A stretch of 64,000 nt of DNA, taken from assembly GCF_037042905.1 (NCBI RefSeq), contig NC_087252.1, positions 29,316,994-29,380,993 of the forward strand. Direction: 5' to 3'. A model generated the notes under the pieces. That model saw only the letters and a list, made by a program, of their open reading frames with translations, searched no databases and was not told the origin of the DNA. A program made the position numbers and the translations under genes. This document shows, piece after piece, positions 23,344-37,100 of the stretch; position 1 is the stretch's first letter, and each line of letters starts with the position of its first letter. This DNA comes from Lytechinus pictus. Lineage: Eukaryota; Echinodermata; Echinoidea; Temnopleuroida; Toxopneustidae.

Positions 23344-24901
23344 GTTCGTACATTTTCTATCTTTTCAATGTTTTTAATCATATATAATAAGCTTTACTTT
23401 AAATGTATTCAATAAGAGTGATATTCATGTTATCAAAAGTAACAAACGTTAATGATATAGAGATGATGATAACACTAAACAGAACATAAAACAACTGTTG
23501 AAGTTGCAGCTCATGCAGTTAATGTTAAGAGTTTTAAATGCATCCATTATGCAGTCATATTGACAGTTAAGCGCCTTTCAGGGGCCCGTAACACAAAACT
23601 TAGCAATGATCGTAGAACATTTTTCTACGATTGATACCATTGACTACAGTGTACAATCAATCGTGAAAATCAAGCGTACGATCTATCGCTAACTTTTGTG
23701 TTACGGGACCCGGAAAACAAAAATGAAAGTAAAGATTGTCGACGCCTGTTTCACCGAGTCTGTTTCATCATGATTTAATCATAATTATTATTGATGAATG
23801 ATACACCATGCATTTATATGATGCAGTCCATATAGCACATATATTCTTCACGCATGACCGAGTAAAGAAAAATTGAAGAAAGTGTACCAACAAATTATTT
23901 GACCTTTTTATGATGTCTTCTTTGCAAAAGAAAAAGTTACATAGAGCTATATACAGAATCTCTTCTGCACCGTATCATGCATATGATGCATGCCAGTGAG
24001 AAAAAAGGGAAGACGGAACTCGTGTTAGTTTAAACTCATATTTTGCACTTCCATGATGTCATTGTGTTTTCACCGATTGCCTATATTATGGAAATATCAT
24101 TTAGTCATAACAAAATACTTTTCTGAATTGAATTTTGATTATTAAAAAAAAATTAACCTTCATTATACAATTGTATGTACTACAGCCATTTCAAAATACT
24201 TTTTGTTATATAAGACTTAAATAATATCTTGGAATTTGATCTATATTCATAATTGGAAAGAAAATGAGAGAGAAAGAGAAAGAATTAAGACGACAAAGAA
24301 ACTATCAAACATTCGACAAACATACAATTAAGCACATGCATTTTTTTTTCTAAAAGCTTCCTTGACAAAGACATGCTGCCTTTGTCGAAAATCAGTGAAT
24401 CACATAGCAACAGTGTCGTCTTGGATTCTCACTAAGACAAACCACTGAATATAAAGAAAATCCATTCAAATCAAGCCCCTGCTTCTTCATTTTTTATGTT
24501 TTGTTGTGGTTTATGTAGTGATGGTTCTGTGCGATAACATTGTTTGAGTCGTGGTTTGAAATACCCATGCATGTTTGCTTGTGCAGAGGTGTGTTTGATT
24601 CCATGTTAATGTTGATGTTAAGGTGCATGAAAACAATTAAAAGAAACCGCTGATAATCTCACTCATCACCACGGAAAAAGAACAGTGACTTTCATTATTG
24701 TGACATTTTGCATCTTTTAGACTTTGACCTTGCCCCATATTTCAAGGCACTGCACCTCCATGTGAACCATAATCAAATCATGTAGGGTATCATTTTAAAG
24801 AAAAATAAATGCTCTATTCATTAATATTAATAACACATAGATATTTACTAAAAGCGAGGAGGGATTATCAATCAAAGTAAGATTTCCAAACTTTTTTGAG
24901 G

Positions 24902-24933
<32 letters not shown>

Positions 24934-27179
24934 CTTCGGGAATTCTATCCTTGTATAGAGTGCTCGATGTCCTTCACAGGAAGAGCTTTGAATAATAAAC
25001 ACAAGTTCACAAAGTTGACTGGAGGTTCATCAAATTTGATGAACCTCCAGTCAACCTTGTGAACTTGTGTTTATTATATATACACAACAAAAAAAGTAAG
25101 TCCCCCCTAAATTAAATTGCTGTAACTTTTGAACGGAATTATTTTGAGATATGATATTTCGTTGGTGGTTTTCTACACTCATTAAGCAACTCCTAGGGAA
25201 AAATGAGATTGATCGGTTGAGTCATGCATGAGTAATTAAAGATTGAATTAAAAATGACCATTTTTGAAAGTCACAAGAGTCGTTTTTCAGATTGGGCAAA
25301 TACAAAGTTGGGCAAAAGATGTTGTTAGGTGAATTTTATGATGTTAGTGCTCTTTTACTATCCATCATTTAGCCACTCCACACACAATTTTGATATCGTA
25401 TGTTCATGGTTGAGTGAGCACAATATTGCAGGGGCCGCAGAAGCGGGGGGGGGGGGGGGCTGGGGTCCCCCACTTTTTTCCAAAAGCATGTACAACAATG
25501 TAAATATGACCATACGATTGTAATTTTTTTGCATGGTCAGCCCCCCTCCCCACTTTTGGCTAAGCCCCTCCCCCCCCCCCCCCACACTTTGAAAACCGTT
25601 CCGCGGCCCCTGTATTGTGACGTATCATCATAGGGGGTTTCGGTAGTATCCTCTACAACTTGATAGGTCATATTAAAATTTGACAATGTTGGTAGCTCCC
25701 CCGATTATAGGCCCCTCCCCATTTTTTAATTTTGGATCCACCCCTGATTTGTCCATAAATCAAACTGATCATGAGAAATTGTAAGGAAAAGAATACATTT
25801 ATGCAGTATAAAGAGTATTCATTCTTTTCGAATGTGCTCGCTCAACCATGAAAATGTTAAAAGTTCGGAAAGTGTGTGGTGATAGAAATGATGGATGATA
25901 AAAACAACAGCAATTAAAGTCACATTTGAGACCGAATTTGCCCTCAATATTCACCTAATTACCCTTTAAAATGAGTCTGTGACATTGAAAATACCCATTT
26001 TCCCACTTTGATGCGTGCTCACTCATCCATAAATATACAAATCGATTTCATTTTTGCACAGAATTCTGCCCATAGGTTGATAAACATTACTGCCAAATGA
26101 CATTGCTAAAGACAGCCTTGAAAAAAAATTTCCACCATATTGAATAAGGGGTTACTTATTCTTAAACATAAACACCCATAATGTACACAAGTCTATGAGA
26201 GAGGAAGTCAAAATTTCAACAAATATGAAATAAGGGTTTGTTTCATGGACGATTTTTGTAACTTCTGCCAACGGTTATTTCATGAAACTTCGCACATGGC
26301 TTCAGAGTAACACTATCCAAAAGGCGCGCACATCAAAATAACAATTCAATACGGCACAGAGTGGGGCCAAGGCCTTGAACTTTCTTCTCATTTGCATAAT
26401 TTTCGAATATTGTGTGCTCACTGATGCATTAAGCATCGGGATTTTCATAAAAATCAAATCAAATGAACCATGCAAGGAGGCTTGTGACAGATATCCATAG
26501 TTACAAATTGCATTTTTTTCCAATAACGTAACAAAGAGCTAATCACATTCCACATGTTCATTCAAGCGTGAATATTTAATTAAACGCCTTTGAATCATTA
26601 AAACATATTAATTGGTCATGAACATAACGACAAAGTTGATAAAAGATCAGTTTCAGTAACCAAAATGAAACAATTCTTGCCTATGATATTTGAAAATCGT
26701 ATTTTTTGTTTTCAATATATGTTCATTGAACCGTGAAACGATGAATATTGTTGAAGATACTCTTCCCCAAAATAACTGTCATCATATTCTATCATTTTTA
26801 ATGAAAAAAATGCGTAAAAAATCAAATTATAGCAAATTTGGACTTGTGTTTATTCAACCGTGAAATCTAACCAAAAAAGCTGCATCGTCTTTTAGAAAGT
26901 GCCTTTTACAAGGCTTTTGACTATTTTTCATGATGAGAATATGGAATCAGTTCCAATAAAATGGAATCAAAAATCATGATATTTGGCTTGTGACTTTTGA
27001 AAAGTGATATTTTTGCCTTCTGATGGTGCTCACTGAAGCATGACGTAAAATACGTCCATAACATTTACTCAGATGGTAGCTTATAAAATTACCTACACGC
27101 TCATGTAAAAATATATCAAAAACTCGCATTGGTTCGGAAATTATTGATGTTTGTTCAAGGGGGGACTTACTTTTTTTGT

Positions 27180-27271
<92 letters not shown>

Positions 27272-28107
27272 AAGTTATACATGTACTACAGCTTTGGCAA
27301 CTCTTTTATTTAAATATTGTGTGAAAGAAATGGATGAAGAGAACAATGGTAGGCGTAGCTTAAATCACGGTTCCGCAGAGCTATCTACCCTATATACCCT
27401 CTCTATATATATATATATATATATAAGAATTTCGATTCTTTACAGCCATTATTATCCGATATAATCCCAATAATCTTGCATCATATTTTCTTTCAGTACT
27501 TAGAGTTACGGTTCAATCGCTCTGCTCGCTATCTTGGGATGGGAATTTTCTTTCTCTACATGGTAAGTGGAATACTAATCGAATTCTAAGATGATGAAGA
27601 TTCGGGATTTTAATTTGGGCACTGGCATTTTTTTCGAGTAATGATAATAATAATAATAATAATCATAATAATGATAATAATAATAATGATGATATTAATA
27701 ATAATAGAAATAATGATAGTAATAACAATAATAATGATAATAATAATGTCGTCTCTCCAACATCGGGTGCGAATGTTTTTAGACCCCCCCCCAAAAAAAA
27801 AAAAAAATGAAAATCGAAACAGAAATAGAAACGAATTATAAACGATAAAATAGACCATAAAGTGCAGACTTTATCTCTAGCGCTTGAGATATTACGATGG
27901 GAGAGGGGCTATCCTTATCTTAATTCTTCTTCTTTTTTTTGGGGGGGGGGGTATTTTTCATGTAGATTTTTTTGTTTTGTTTCCATTCACTGAATTGTTA
28001 TCATTTTCTTCAGGTTGTATAGGTAGTTTGATTTGTGCATTGCGATTCGTACTAAATAATGTAATATACGTTGTAATTTCTTTGTTTTTTTAAATAAGAT
28101 AAAAAGT

Positions 28108-28177
<70 letters not shown>

Positions 28178-31100
28178 AATTACTATATATATAGTAATTA
28201 TATATATTTATATTTTTATTTTTATTATCATTATGATAACATGTTTTTTATTAGATAGAAAATAAATCTTATTTCAAAACATTACAAAATCGATGTGAAC
28301 ATAGTCCTGGGTCATGTTTAACAAATGATAAAGACTTGGTATAATAGCATATTTCAAATGCACAATTTCTGTAACAAGTTTACTATCAGCCAATCAAATT
28401 GAATGATTTCAGTAGCTTTTAACTGTTATCGCAAATCTGTTAAACCAAGTTTTATGAAACGGGATTCCGCTCTTTCTTATTATCCCATCTTACCTTTTTT
28501 ATATATAGATTTTTTACCTTGGTATTGTTCTATACGCACCCTCCTTGGCTCTTAATGCTGGTAAGTTATATTACGATAAAGTAGCATTTCATTAGAAGAT
28601 TATATTCATATGTGTCCATGCAATCTATTCAACAAAAGATCATTATTCATGTCCAATACTGATCACTGACAGAAACCGGTTCAGTTGGCAGGTCATGGCG
28701 GTGTGCACCCCCCAGGGTGACGTTACATTTGCTCCTGCGACAATAAATTGCTCCGGGTTTAATTTCGTCAATGATGTAGGGTTTGGGTAATTGCAATAGG
28801 GTTTTATCTTAGGTTTAGGATAGGGTATAGTGTGAAACCCAGGGTTGAAGCCATTCATTTGATTGGTGTGGAATTTGCCACGAATAAAGAAAAATTATGA
28901 AGCAAATTAAGCATTCCATAGAGGTGCATGTGGTTTAAAATTCTAGTTTAGACTAGGTTTAATTGTCAAAATACCGCCCCTGTTTAAATTCGTCACCTTA
29001 TGTGGTGGTCCTCTCCTCCACACCAAATGGTGTTAATTTTAACACCCGAGTTTATACACTGACTGATTTATCAATATGATAAATAAAATATTATAGAAAT
29101 GTTGAAAGAAAACATTTAAAAAAATTAAAATTCTAGACACTTCCATTGAACGATAATGTTATACATTCTAGATTGGCTTTCCATAGTTGTAATAATTGAT
29201 TCAATCTCTTCGTGTAACATGGGCCTTCAAAATGAGAATGTTAAAAGTACCCTGCTATTATCTTTGTTAAATTTAAATTGGCCAGTTTGGCAAGAAAATT
29301 GTTCTGAACTTTCTGCCGCGTTTCATGTTTATGTAAATAAATAATGTTGCTTTTTTCCTACAATATGCCACCTGTTGACCTTTTACTGCTTCCTGGGTTG
29401 TATTTTTTTAACATTCCATCAAAATTCAATTCCGTCTACTTTTATGAATTTTATTCAGCTCCAGGGGTTATCGCCATAACATCTTGAGAGAGAAAAACTC
29501 CGTCAAACTACTGTTTCCCCGTAATATATCAAGGCTCTATAGCTTGACCTTTTTTTAGCAATTTTCAAAAGAATATAAATATATACAAACATGTTTTTAT
29601 TGACCTTAATGTCATTGTTTACGTCGCAGCATTCCATTTCGAAATGATTTGTGCAAGCAGGTGCATTTTTATCAGATAGATGATGCATTGTCAAGTGCAT
29701 GCTTACATTGTTTATATATACAAACAGGGGTTTGTATAGTTTGTATAGCACTGTGTGTATATATATACACACTGTAGTTTTGTTCAATTTATATTCAACA
29801 TTTGTTACGAAATTTCATTGATCTGTCTGTATTATATTGAATATGTATTGTTACTTTGATTATATTTTGAAAAAAAATGTTGAACGGAAATAAATAAATC
29901 TAAATCTAAATCTAAATTATTTATATATATATAATTTTGATTTAAGCTACGCCTACCATTGTTCTCTTCATCCATTTCTTTACAATATTTAAATAAAAAG
30001 AGTTGCCAAAGCTGTTGTACATGTATAACTTTACACATTTGTATACGTTCCCCCTACGTGTACTGTATCAAAGCAATAGCTTTGATCCAGCTGAAGCATG
30101 GCGGCTTGTCATTGTTCGAAACCCACCTTCACCCGACAAAGGAAATTATAATTGGTATAGTGTCGAAAATTTGTCTATCTGACGGTCAATCGGATCGGGG
30201 TCGCCCTAGCCACTAACCCATCTCTGTGGTCTAGTGGTTAAGGCACCGGCGTTCAAAGCTGGGGGCCCGGGTTCGATTCCCGGCAGAGACATTTTTTCGG
30301 CATTACCAATTTTTCCAAAGGGTAGATAGCTCTGGGGAACCTTGATTTAAGCTACGCCTACCATTGTTCTCTTCATCCATTTCTTTACAATATTTAAATA
30401 AAAAGAGTTGCCAAAGCTGTTGTACATGTATAACTTTACACATTTATATATATATATATATATATAGTCAAGAGCACATAGCGCATATATGTAGCTAGTA
30501 GGGGTCGACAGTGCCTCGAAATGGGGAAAATATTTTAAAGATATTTTTTTTAATGCATGTTTCAAGCGTGTTCGGGATGATGATATGATTAATTCTGTAC
30601 ACCATGACCTCTGAATATTGTTGGAATGGAGTCTGCTTCGTTGAGGGAAGTGGGGGGGGGGGGGGGGGGGGGAGGGGGGTCCGTCCCAATCAGTAAACGT
30701 GTACCATTAAACGAAAATTACCATTTTGGTATGACGCATTTTCCCTCATTCAAAGCCATGAACTGCCGAAGGGCAATCAAGGCATGAAGAACTCTTATGG
30801 ACGATTTAATTTTAATGAAGAATATACGCATATTCCCATTAGTTTATGTGCATATCAAAGGTCAAGTCCACCCAGAAAAATGTAGATTTGAATAAATGAA
30901 CAGAGAAAAATCAAAGAATCATGACGCTGAAAATTTCGTCGAAATCTGATGTAAAATAAGAAAGTTTTGCTCATTTTTCACAAAACAGTTATATTCACAA
31001 CTCAGTGGCATGCAAATGAAACAGTCGATGATGTCCTTCACTCACTATTTATTTTGTTTTGTATTGTTTGAATCATAATTTACAATATTTCATTTTTTAC

Positions 31101-34100
31101 AGAGTTGGCAGTGAGGACCAACTTGACTGAAACATATAATATTACACAATGGTTATCCACATCTTCAGGAAGGAATAAAACATTGTTTCACATGACAATA
31201 ATTAGCAAATATTTCATATTTCGTATAATAAAATACAAAGGAAATAGTGAGTGGATTACGTCATCGGTCCTCTCATTTGCATACAGGCCAGGATGTGCAT
31301 ATAACTGTTTTGTGAAATTAAGTGATACTCCAAAATGTCATAACTTTTTTATTTTACACCCGATTTTGACAAAATTTTCAGTGTTATGCTTGTATGATTT
31401 TTCTCTTTTTATTTAAATTGTTTTTTTAGTTAAGGTAGGCTTGTCCCCAGGGCCGGAAATCGTTCCCGAAAAGTAGGGGTACAAGGGGCTGGAAAATTTG
31501 ACATGCCAAATTTAACAAATTTAAGAGGTCATTTGGACGAAAATAAATTTGACAAGCAAAAAAGAAAGAAAAAAGGTTATCATCTCAAAAGTAAGGTCAT
31601 CTCGTCCTAACTTACATGTTTTATTTCGATTTTGATGATGTATTTCTTACCATCATAAGACCAAAAAAAGTAGGGGGACATTTGGTATTGTGTCCCCCTA
31701 CTATGTTTGTCCTTTAATAATGTGATTTTGTTCTTTATTGAAATACACACAGTGACAGGATTAAATCTATGGGGATCGGTTTTCGCTATCGGTATTGTCT
31801 GCACGCTTTATACCACAATAGTAAGTATGATAATATTAACAAAAAACACGAAAATCCATTTCACAAAATAAAATCATACACTGCCAAAGCTCTGGTGTTG
31901 ATTTAACACCAGCCCGAAATATATGTATGTCCATACCAGAGAAGTGTTGAACAACACCAGTTTCGTTTTGGTCTAACACCAGACTGGTGTTTATTCAACG
32001 TCAATTAGTATTAAAAAGGCATCGGTTTGATTCCAAACTGGTGTTGTTTCAATACTTCTCTGCTGTGGGCTGGTGCTAAATCAACACCATTTTTTGCAGT
32101 GTAGAAATATATTGCTCTGCTGTTATTTGACTTGGTGTTTATGTTTTTGTTTTTGTTATGTTTTGTTCTTTATATTCCTTAAAATTACCATGGTTGTGGT
32201 CGACCCCCCGCCTCTCTCTCTCTCTAAAAAAAGAAGGAAACAGATTGCGTTCTAAATATATTAAGTATTAAATAAGTGTATTTAAAAACAATTTCAAATA
32301 TTTGTTTTAATGAAATATTACATTGAGATGTTCATTGTAATTATTTGTTAATTTACTTATATATTTACTGGTATTGACTTATTATTTATTTATTTATTTG
32401 TTTGTTTATTTATATATTTATTTATTTATCTATTTATTCATTCATTCATTTATTTATTTATCATTCACTCATTTTTTTTTCTATTCATATATTTTATCTT
32501 TAGTTTTATTTTTTTCATGGTGACACCTCATCACTTACACAAACTGTTGTCCTTGAGAGCCCTGATATAAAAATCAATATGAACAAACGTGGTACATATC
32601 CATCTTTTATTCTTATCTTCAGGGAGGGATGAAAGCTGTTCTTTGGACTGACGTTTTTCAGATGACATTGATGGTAGTCGGTTTCATCGCCGTCATCATC
32701 CAGGGCGCCATCAGAGTTGGTGGGATAGACAATGCTTGGCAGATTGCTTCATCGGTCGACGATAGAATGAACTTATGGGTGTAAGTTAAAAAGAAAGAAG
32801 CATCCGTGCCTTTTCATTTTTTTTAGATTCATGACAGTCACGAGAATCACACAAAACAGGGTTGGGTATGGAATGTTACCAACCCCATAAAACGATAAAA
32901 TATAATAAAAACAATAATAATGATAATAATGATAATGATGATGATAATAACAATAATAACAAATAAAAACAATAATAATAATGAATCAGTGAATGAACGA
33001 ATGAATAGATAAATGAAAAAAAAAGTAATAGAAATTAATACACAAGAGAACATATAAAATAGATAAATTCACAAATAAAAAGATACATATGTATATATAT
33101 ATAGATAGATAGATAGATAGGTAGATATAGGTAGATCGATGGATAGATAGGAGAACTCAAGTTCTATTGTACTCCTCTTTCTCCCCCCCCCCCCCCCGTT
33201 CTTTACTTGTAAAAAACATGTGATGCGAGCACCCGGAGACGGCGCCCCTACTCGATTTAAAGCTTTATGTGGATGGATAGAAAAAAGTGCAATCTTGTAA
33301 TAAAACAAAAATCTGGGGAACGTTTTATCAAAATTTGCGTCTGACAGGTGGTCCGATCTCGGATAACTTTCCTTGATTTTGATAGGCTGACAGACAGGAA
33401 AAGGAAATTGTCGGATAAACCGCCCGACACGTCCTTTGATGAAACGCTTACCCGATTGTCTTTTTTTTTTCTTCAGTTTTAGCACTGACGTCACACAACG
33501 TCACACGATATGGGGGATTTTGATTGGTGGAACCTTGTCATGGACCAGTATCTTCGGCGTGAATCAGGCTCAGGTGCAGAGATACCTCACATGTGGGTCC
33601 ATTGAGAAAGCAAGAATGTGAGTTATAACGATGCAGCTCTTCAAACTCATGTATTCCGTGCCATCTTGCAAGCTTATTCTTCTTATTCCGAGTGCAGGCA
33701 ATTTTTAATAGTACCTCATGGAATGTGTCTAATTTGCCCCTTTTTCCCCAATTTTTGTTTAGACACGTTAAAGAGGGTGAATAGTGTTTGATTCGTTCCA
33801 GTCGAATATTGACATTTCTTCAAGCTTATTCATTTATTAGTTGTTGATTATCTTATTATATCCAACATGCTTCTAAAGTTCCCACAAATTTTGCTTCAAA
33901 TAGATCGAGTAGCTGTACATAATATACTTTTTAAATATCCACGACCTATGATTTGTTAACCCCTACTAGCTCTATCTGCTCTTTCTCTACCCCCCCCCCC
34001 TCTCTCCCCCTCTTTCCCTTCCCCCTATTTTCTTTCTCTTTACCAACGCTCATCCTCTACTTCTCTCCTCTCTCCCTTAACCTTTTGTCCTTTTCCTGAT

Positions 34101-37100
34101 CTCTTCACTCCATTAATCGTTCTCCGCGCTATCTCCCTTTTCTCTCTTTCGTTCTCGCTCCCTTCCATCACGTCCCGCTCTATGCTTTATCTCCCTTTTC
34201 ACTGTATCCCCCTCCCCCTTCTGTTTCCCCCTCCCCCTTTCAATTTTCTCTCTTTTTTCTTAATTTTAGAGCAATATGGATCGCCATGTTTGGTATGATA
34301 TTGGTTCAGGTGCTCCCTCACATTGTGGGCGTGGTCATGTATGCTAATTACGCTGGGTGTGACCCCAAGATCCAAGGCGCCATAGCGAGCTATGATCAGG
34401 TTTGTGACAATATAGGGCCGTTCTCATTTTGAAAGACCGCGTTTATTTGACTCGCGGGCTTATCGCGATCTTTCCTTCCCTTGATTCACACTGGAGCCAA
34501 ACATCGCGATCTTTCTGGACCCTTAAAAACATCGCGCAAAGCTGCTGCATCACTGAGTTCCGGATCATTGGATTCACATGAGAAAACTCGGCGCGGTGAT
34601 AGAAAAACCGCAAGATGGCTCGCGATGTTTCGTGGGGTCTTCATCGCGGAGTTTCATGTGGTTTTTCTGTCAATCAGAAAACCCGCACTGCAAAAACTCT
34701 GGTGTTGATTTAACACCAGTCCGGAATCTATATATGTCCACATCAGAGAAGTGTAAAACAACACCAGTTTCGTTTTGGTTTAACACCAGATAGGTGTTTA
34801 TACAACACCAATTAGTATTAAAACAGCATCGGTTTGATTCCAAACTGGTGTTGTTTCAAGTCTTTTCTGGTGTGGACATATAGATTCCGGGCTGGTGTTA
34901 AATCAACACCGGAGTTTTTGCAGTGCGCACGAAACTCCGCGATGATTCACTGCCAATGTGAATGACCCTATATTGGCCTAATAGCTGCTTTCGTCTTGCT
35001 CATGCTCTAAAATTGTAAATAGTATTTTGGGCCAGATAAATGGAACACAAAAGTTGTAAAGTTAATATAAAAACAACCCTTTTTGTGGGTTAGCGCTGGA
35101 TAATAACGTTTCGAAACCATAACGTTTCTGTATCTATAAATGGATACAGAAAGAAGTCGAATTCTATCCACTGCTCACAATCATTTAAAGACACAATATT
35201 TGTTTTTTTATTAATAAGGGTCAATATACATACTCTTTTATATTGTTAAAACAGATCATTTTTGTTCTTAACAAATATATTGCAATAGTCTATTTAATTG
35301 TTATATTGTAATATTTTAGATTGTGCAGGCCTTTTTACTCAGATGCAATTATGTTAATTTCCTTTGTTATATTCTGCATAATGATTCAGACCCTGTATGA
35401 TTTTGAACTGAATGATCAATAAAGACTGCACTTCAAATACTCCGGTGTTTAGCACCGGCCCGGTATCTATGTCCACACCAGAGAAGTGTTACACAACACC
35501 AATTGGTATTAAAACACCATCGTTTTGATTCCAAACTGGTGTTGTTTCAATACTTCTGTCTGTTGTGGACATTCCTGTTTCTGTTAATGGTAACTTCCGT
35601 AGGAACTCGGCAGGACAGCATTTATGCTGGTAAACGCCAAGCTGGTATATTACCAATTACCTAGGAAACATTTTACGTATCAGTAAATCAGTCATAGTGG
35701 CTGACCTTATAGACGACAGATATTAGTCTCGGGGCCTTTTTATCAAAGTGGAGACAATGGCAGAGTGGGGATTCGAACTCACAACCTTACGATTATGAGT
35801 CCAATGCTCTAACCACTGGACCACACAACCCGTGTGGTCGTGATAAATCAACACCGGAGTTTTTGCATTGTACAACATATAGAGTAATGACCTATATATG
35901 TAAATTCTATATCTGGATGTTATATTTTCATATTGGACCAGTTGATGCCCTATTTCATCATGGATCTGTTCGGTTCGATGCCAGGTTTACCTGGGCTACT
36001 AACATCGGCAGTCTTCAGCGCAGCATTAAGGTAAAATAATAAAAGGGTTTATTTCCGATTGGTCTAAGTGCCAATTCGTCCAATTCCCAACTCATCTACT
36101 ATTATGTACCATTTTTACGAGACCGCCATCATTTTCAAGCTTAACACGGTGGCGGTCTCCTGCATTCGTTTAAACTGGTATTTTATTTTTATTGAATATT
36201 GCTTCTTGTTGATATTTATTTTTTCATTGCTTTATTATGACTATATTGCTTTATTGTTTTGTCAAACTCAAATGTATCACCTTTGTATATATGTTGAATA
36301 TTTATCTAGAATGTAGAAATAAAATAAAATCAATCAATCAATTATTTGGTCTACCATCGATTCGTCCACTATCCACATGGTCCAATTGCCATTTCGTCCA
36401 CTCACCATTTCGTCTAGTAACCATTTAGTCAAATTGCCATTTGGTCCATATACCATTTGGTCTAATTGGACTTAGTGTGAATTGGGCGAAATGAATGAAA
36501 ATACAATGGGTATTAGATCAACTGGTTATAAGACGAAATGGTCATAGACGAACTGATTTTGATTAGACGAAGTGATTATTGGACCAAATGGTTATTAAAC
36601 CAAATGGCTGATAGACGAAATGTTGATGGACGGAATGGCATCAGACTAAACAAAGGTAGACCATGTAATGAGTGGACGAGTTGGCAATAGATGAATCGGC
36701 TGTCTACCATTAAGAGTTCGCCATGACAACGAGTTTTGTGTCATTTTCAGGGCTACTATCGTTCTCAAAATAATCTCAGCGTTGCAAAAAAAATAACGTC
36801 CAATTTGAAAAATTCATCGTGAGTCCCCAAAATAGGAACGTTTAAGAAAGATGAGTTGCAAGTGTATGTAAATCAGCTACTATATTACGTTTAATCAAAG
36901 GGCCTTACGCTTGTTTGTAATTGAAGTTTCTTGCCACCGATTCATGTCCAGCTGCAATTGATATGAAGTAATTCCGACATAGACATTATGGAAGCGTAAA
37001 ATTATTTTTCATATCTATTTTTTTTCAAACTATTGAAGGGTTTACTATGAAAGTTCTTTTCTGTAACGTTGATAATTATGTCGGCAACATAAGAAAAATG

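Noticed and set aside
25082-27184. Repeat-spacer pattern of the CRISPR type suggested by the periodic motif
   Set aside because: Animal DNA, motif diverged and unevenly spaced, and flanked by transposon ends.
30221-30290. Possible tRNA gene with anticodon-loop TCA (suppressor or selenocysteine-like)
   Set aside because: Only six acceptor pairs, sits as the head of a repeated SINE body with a TA tail, and tRNA-Sec has a different, longer shape.
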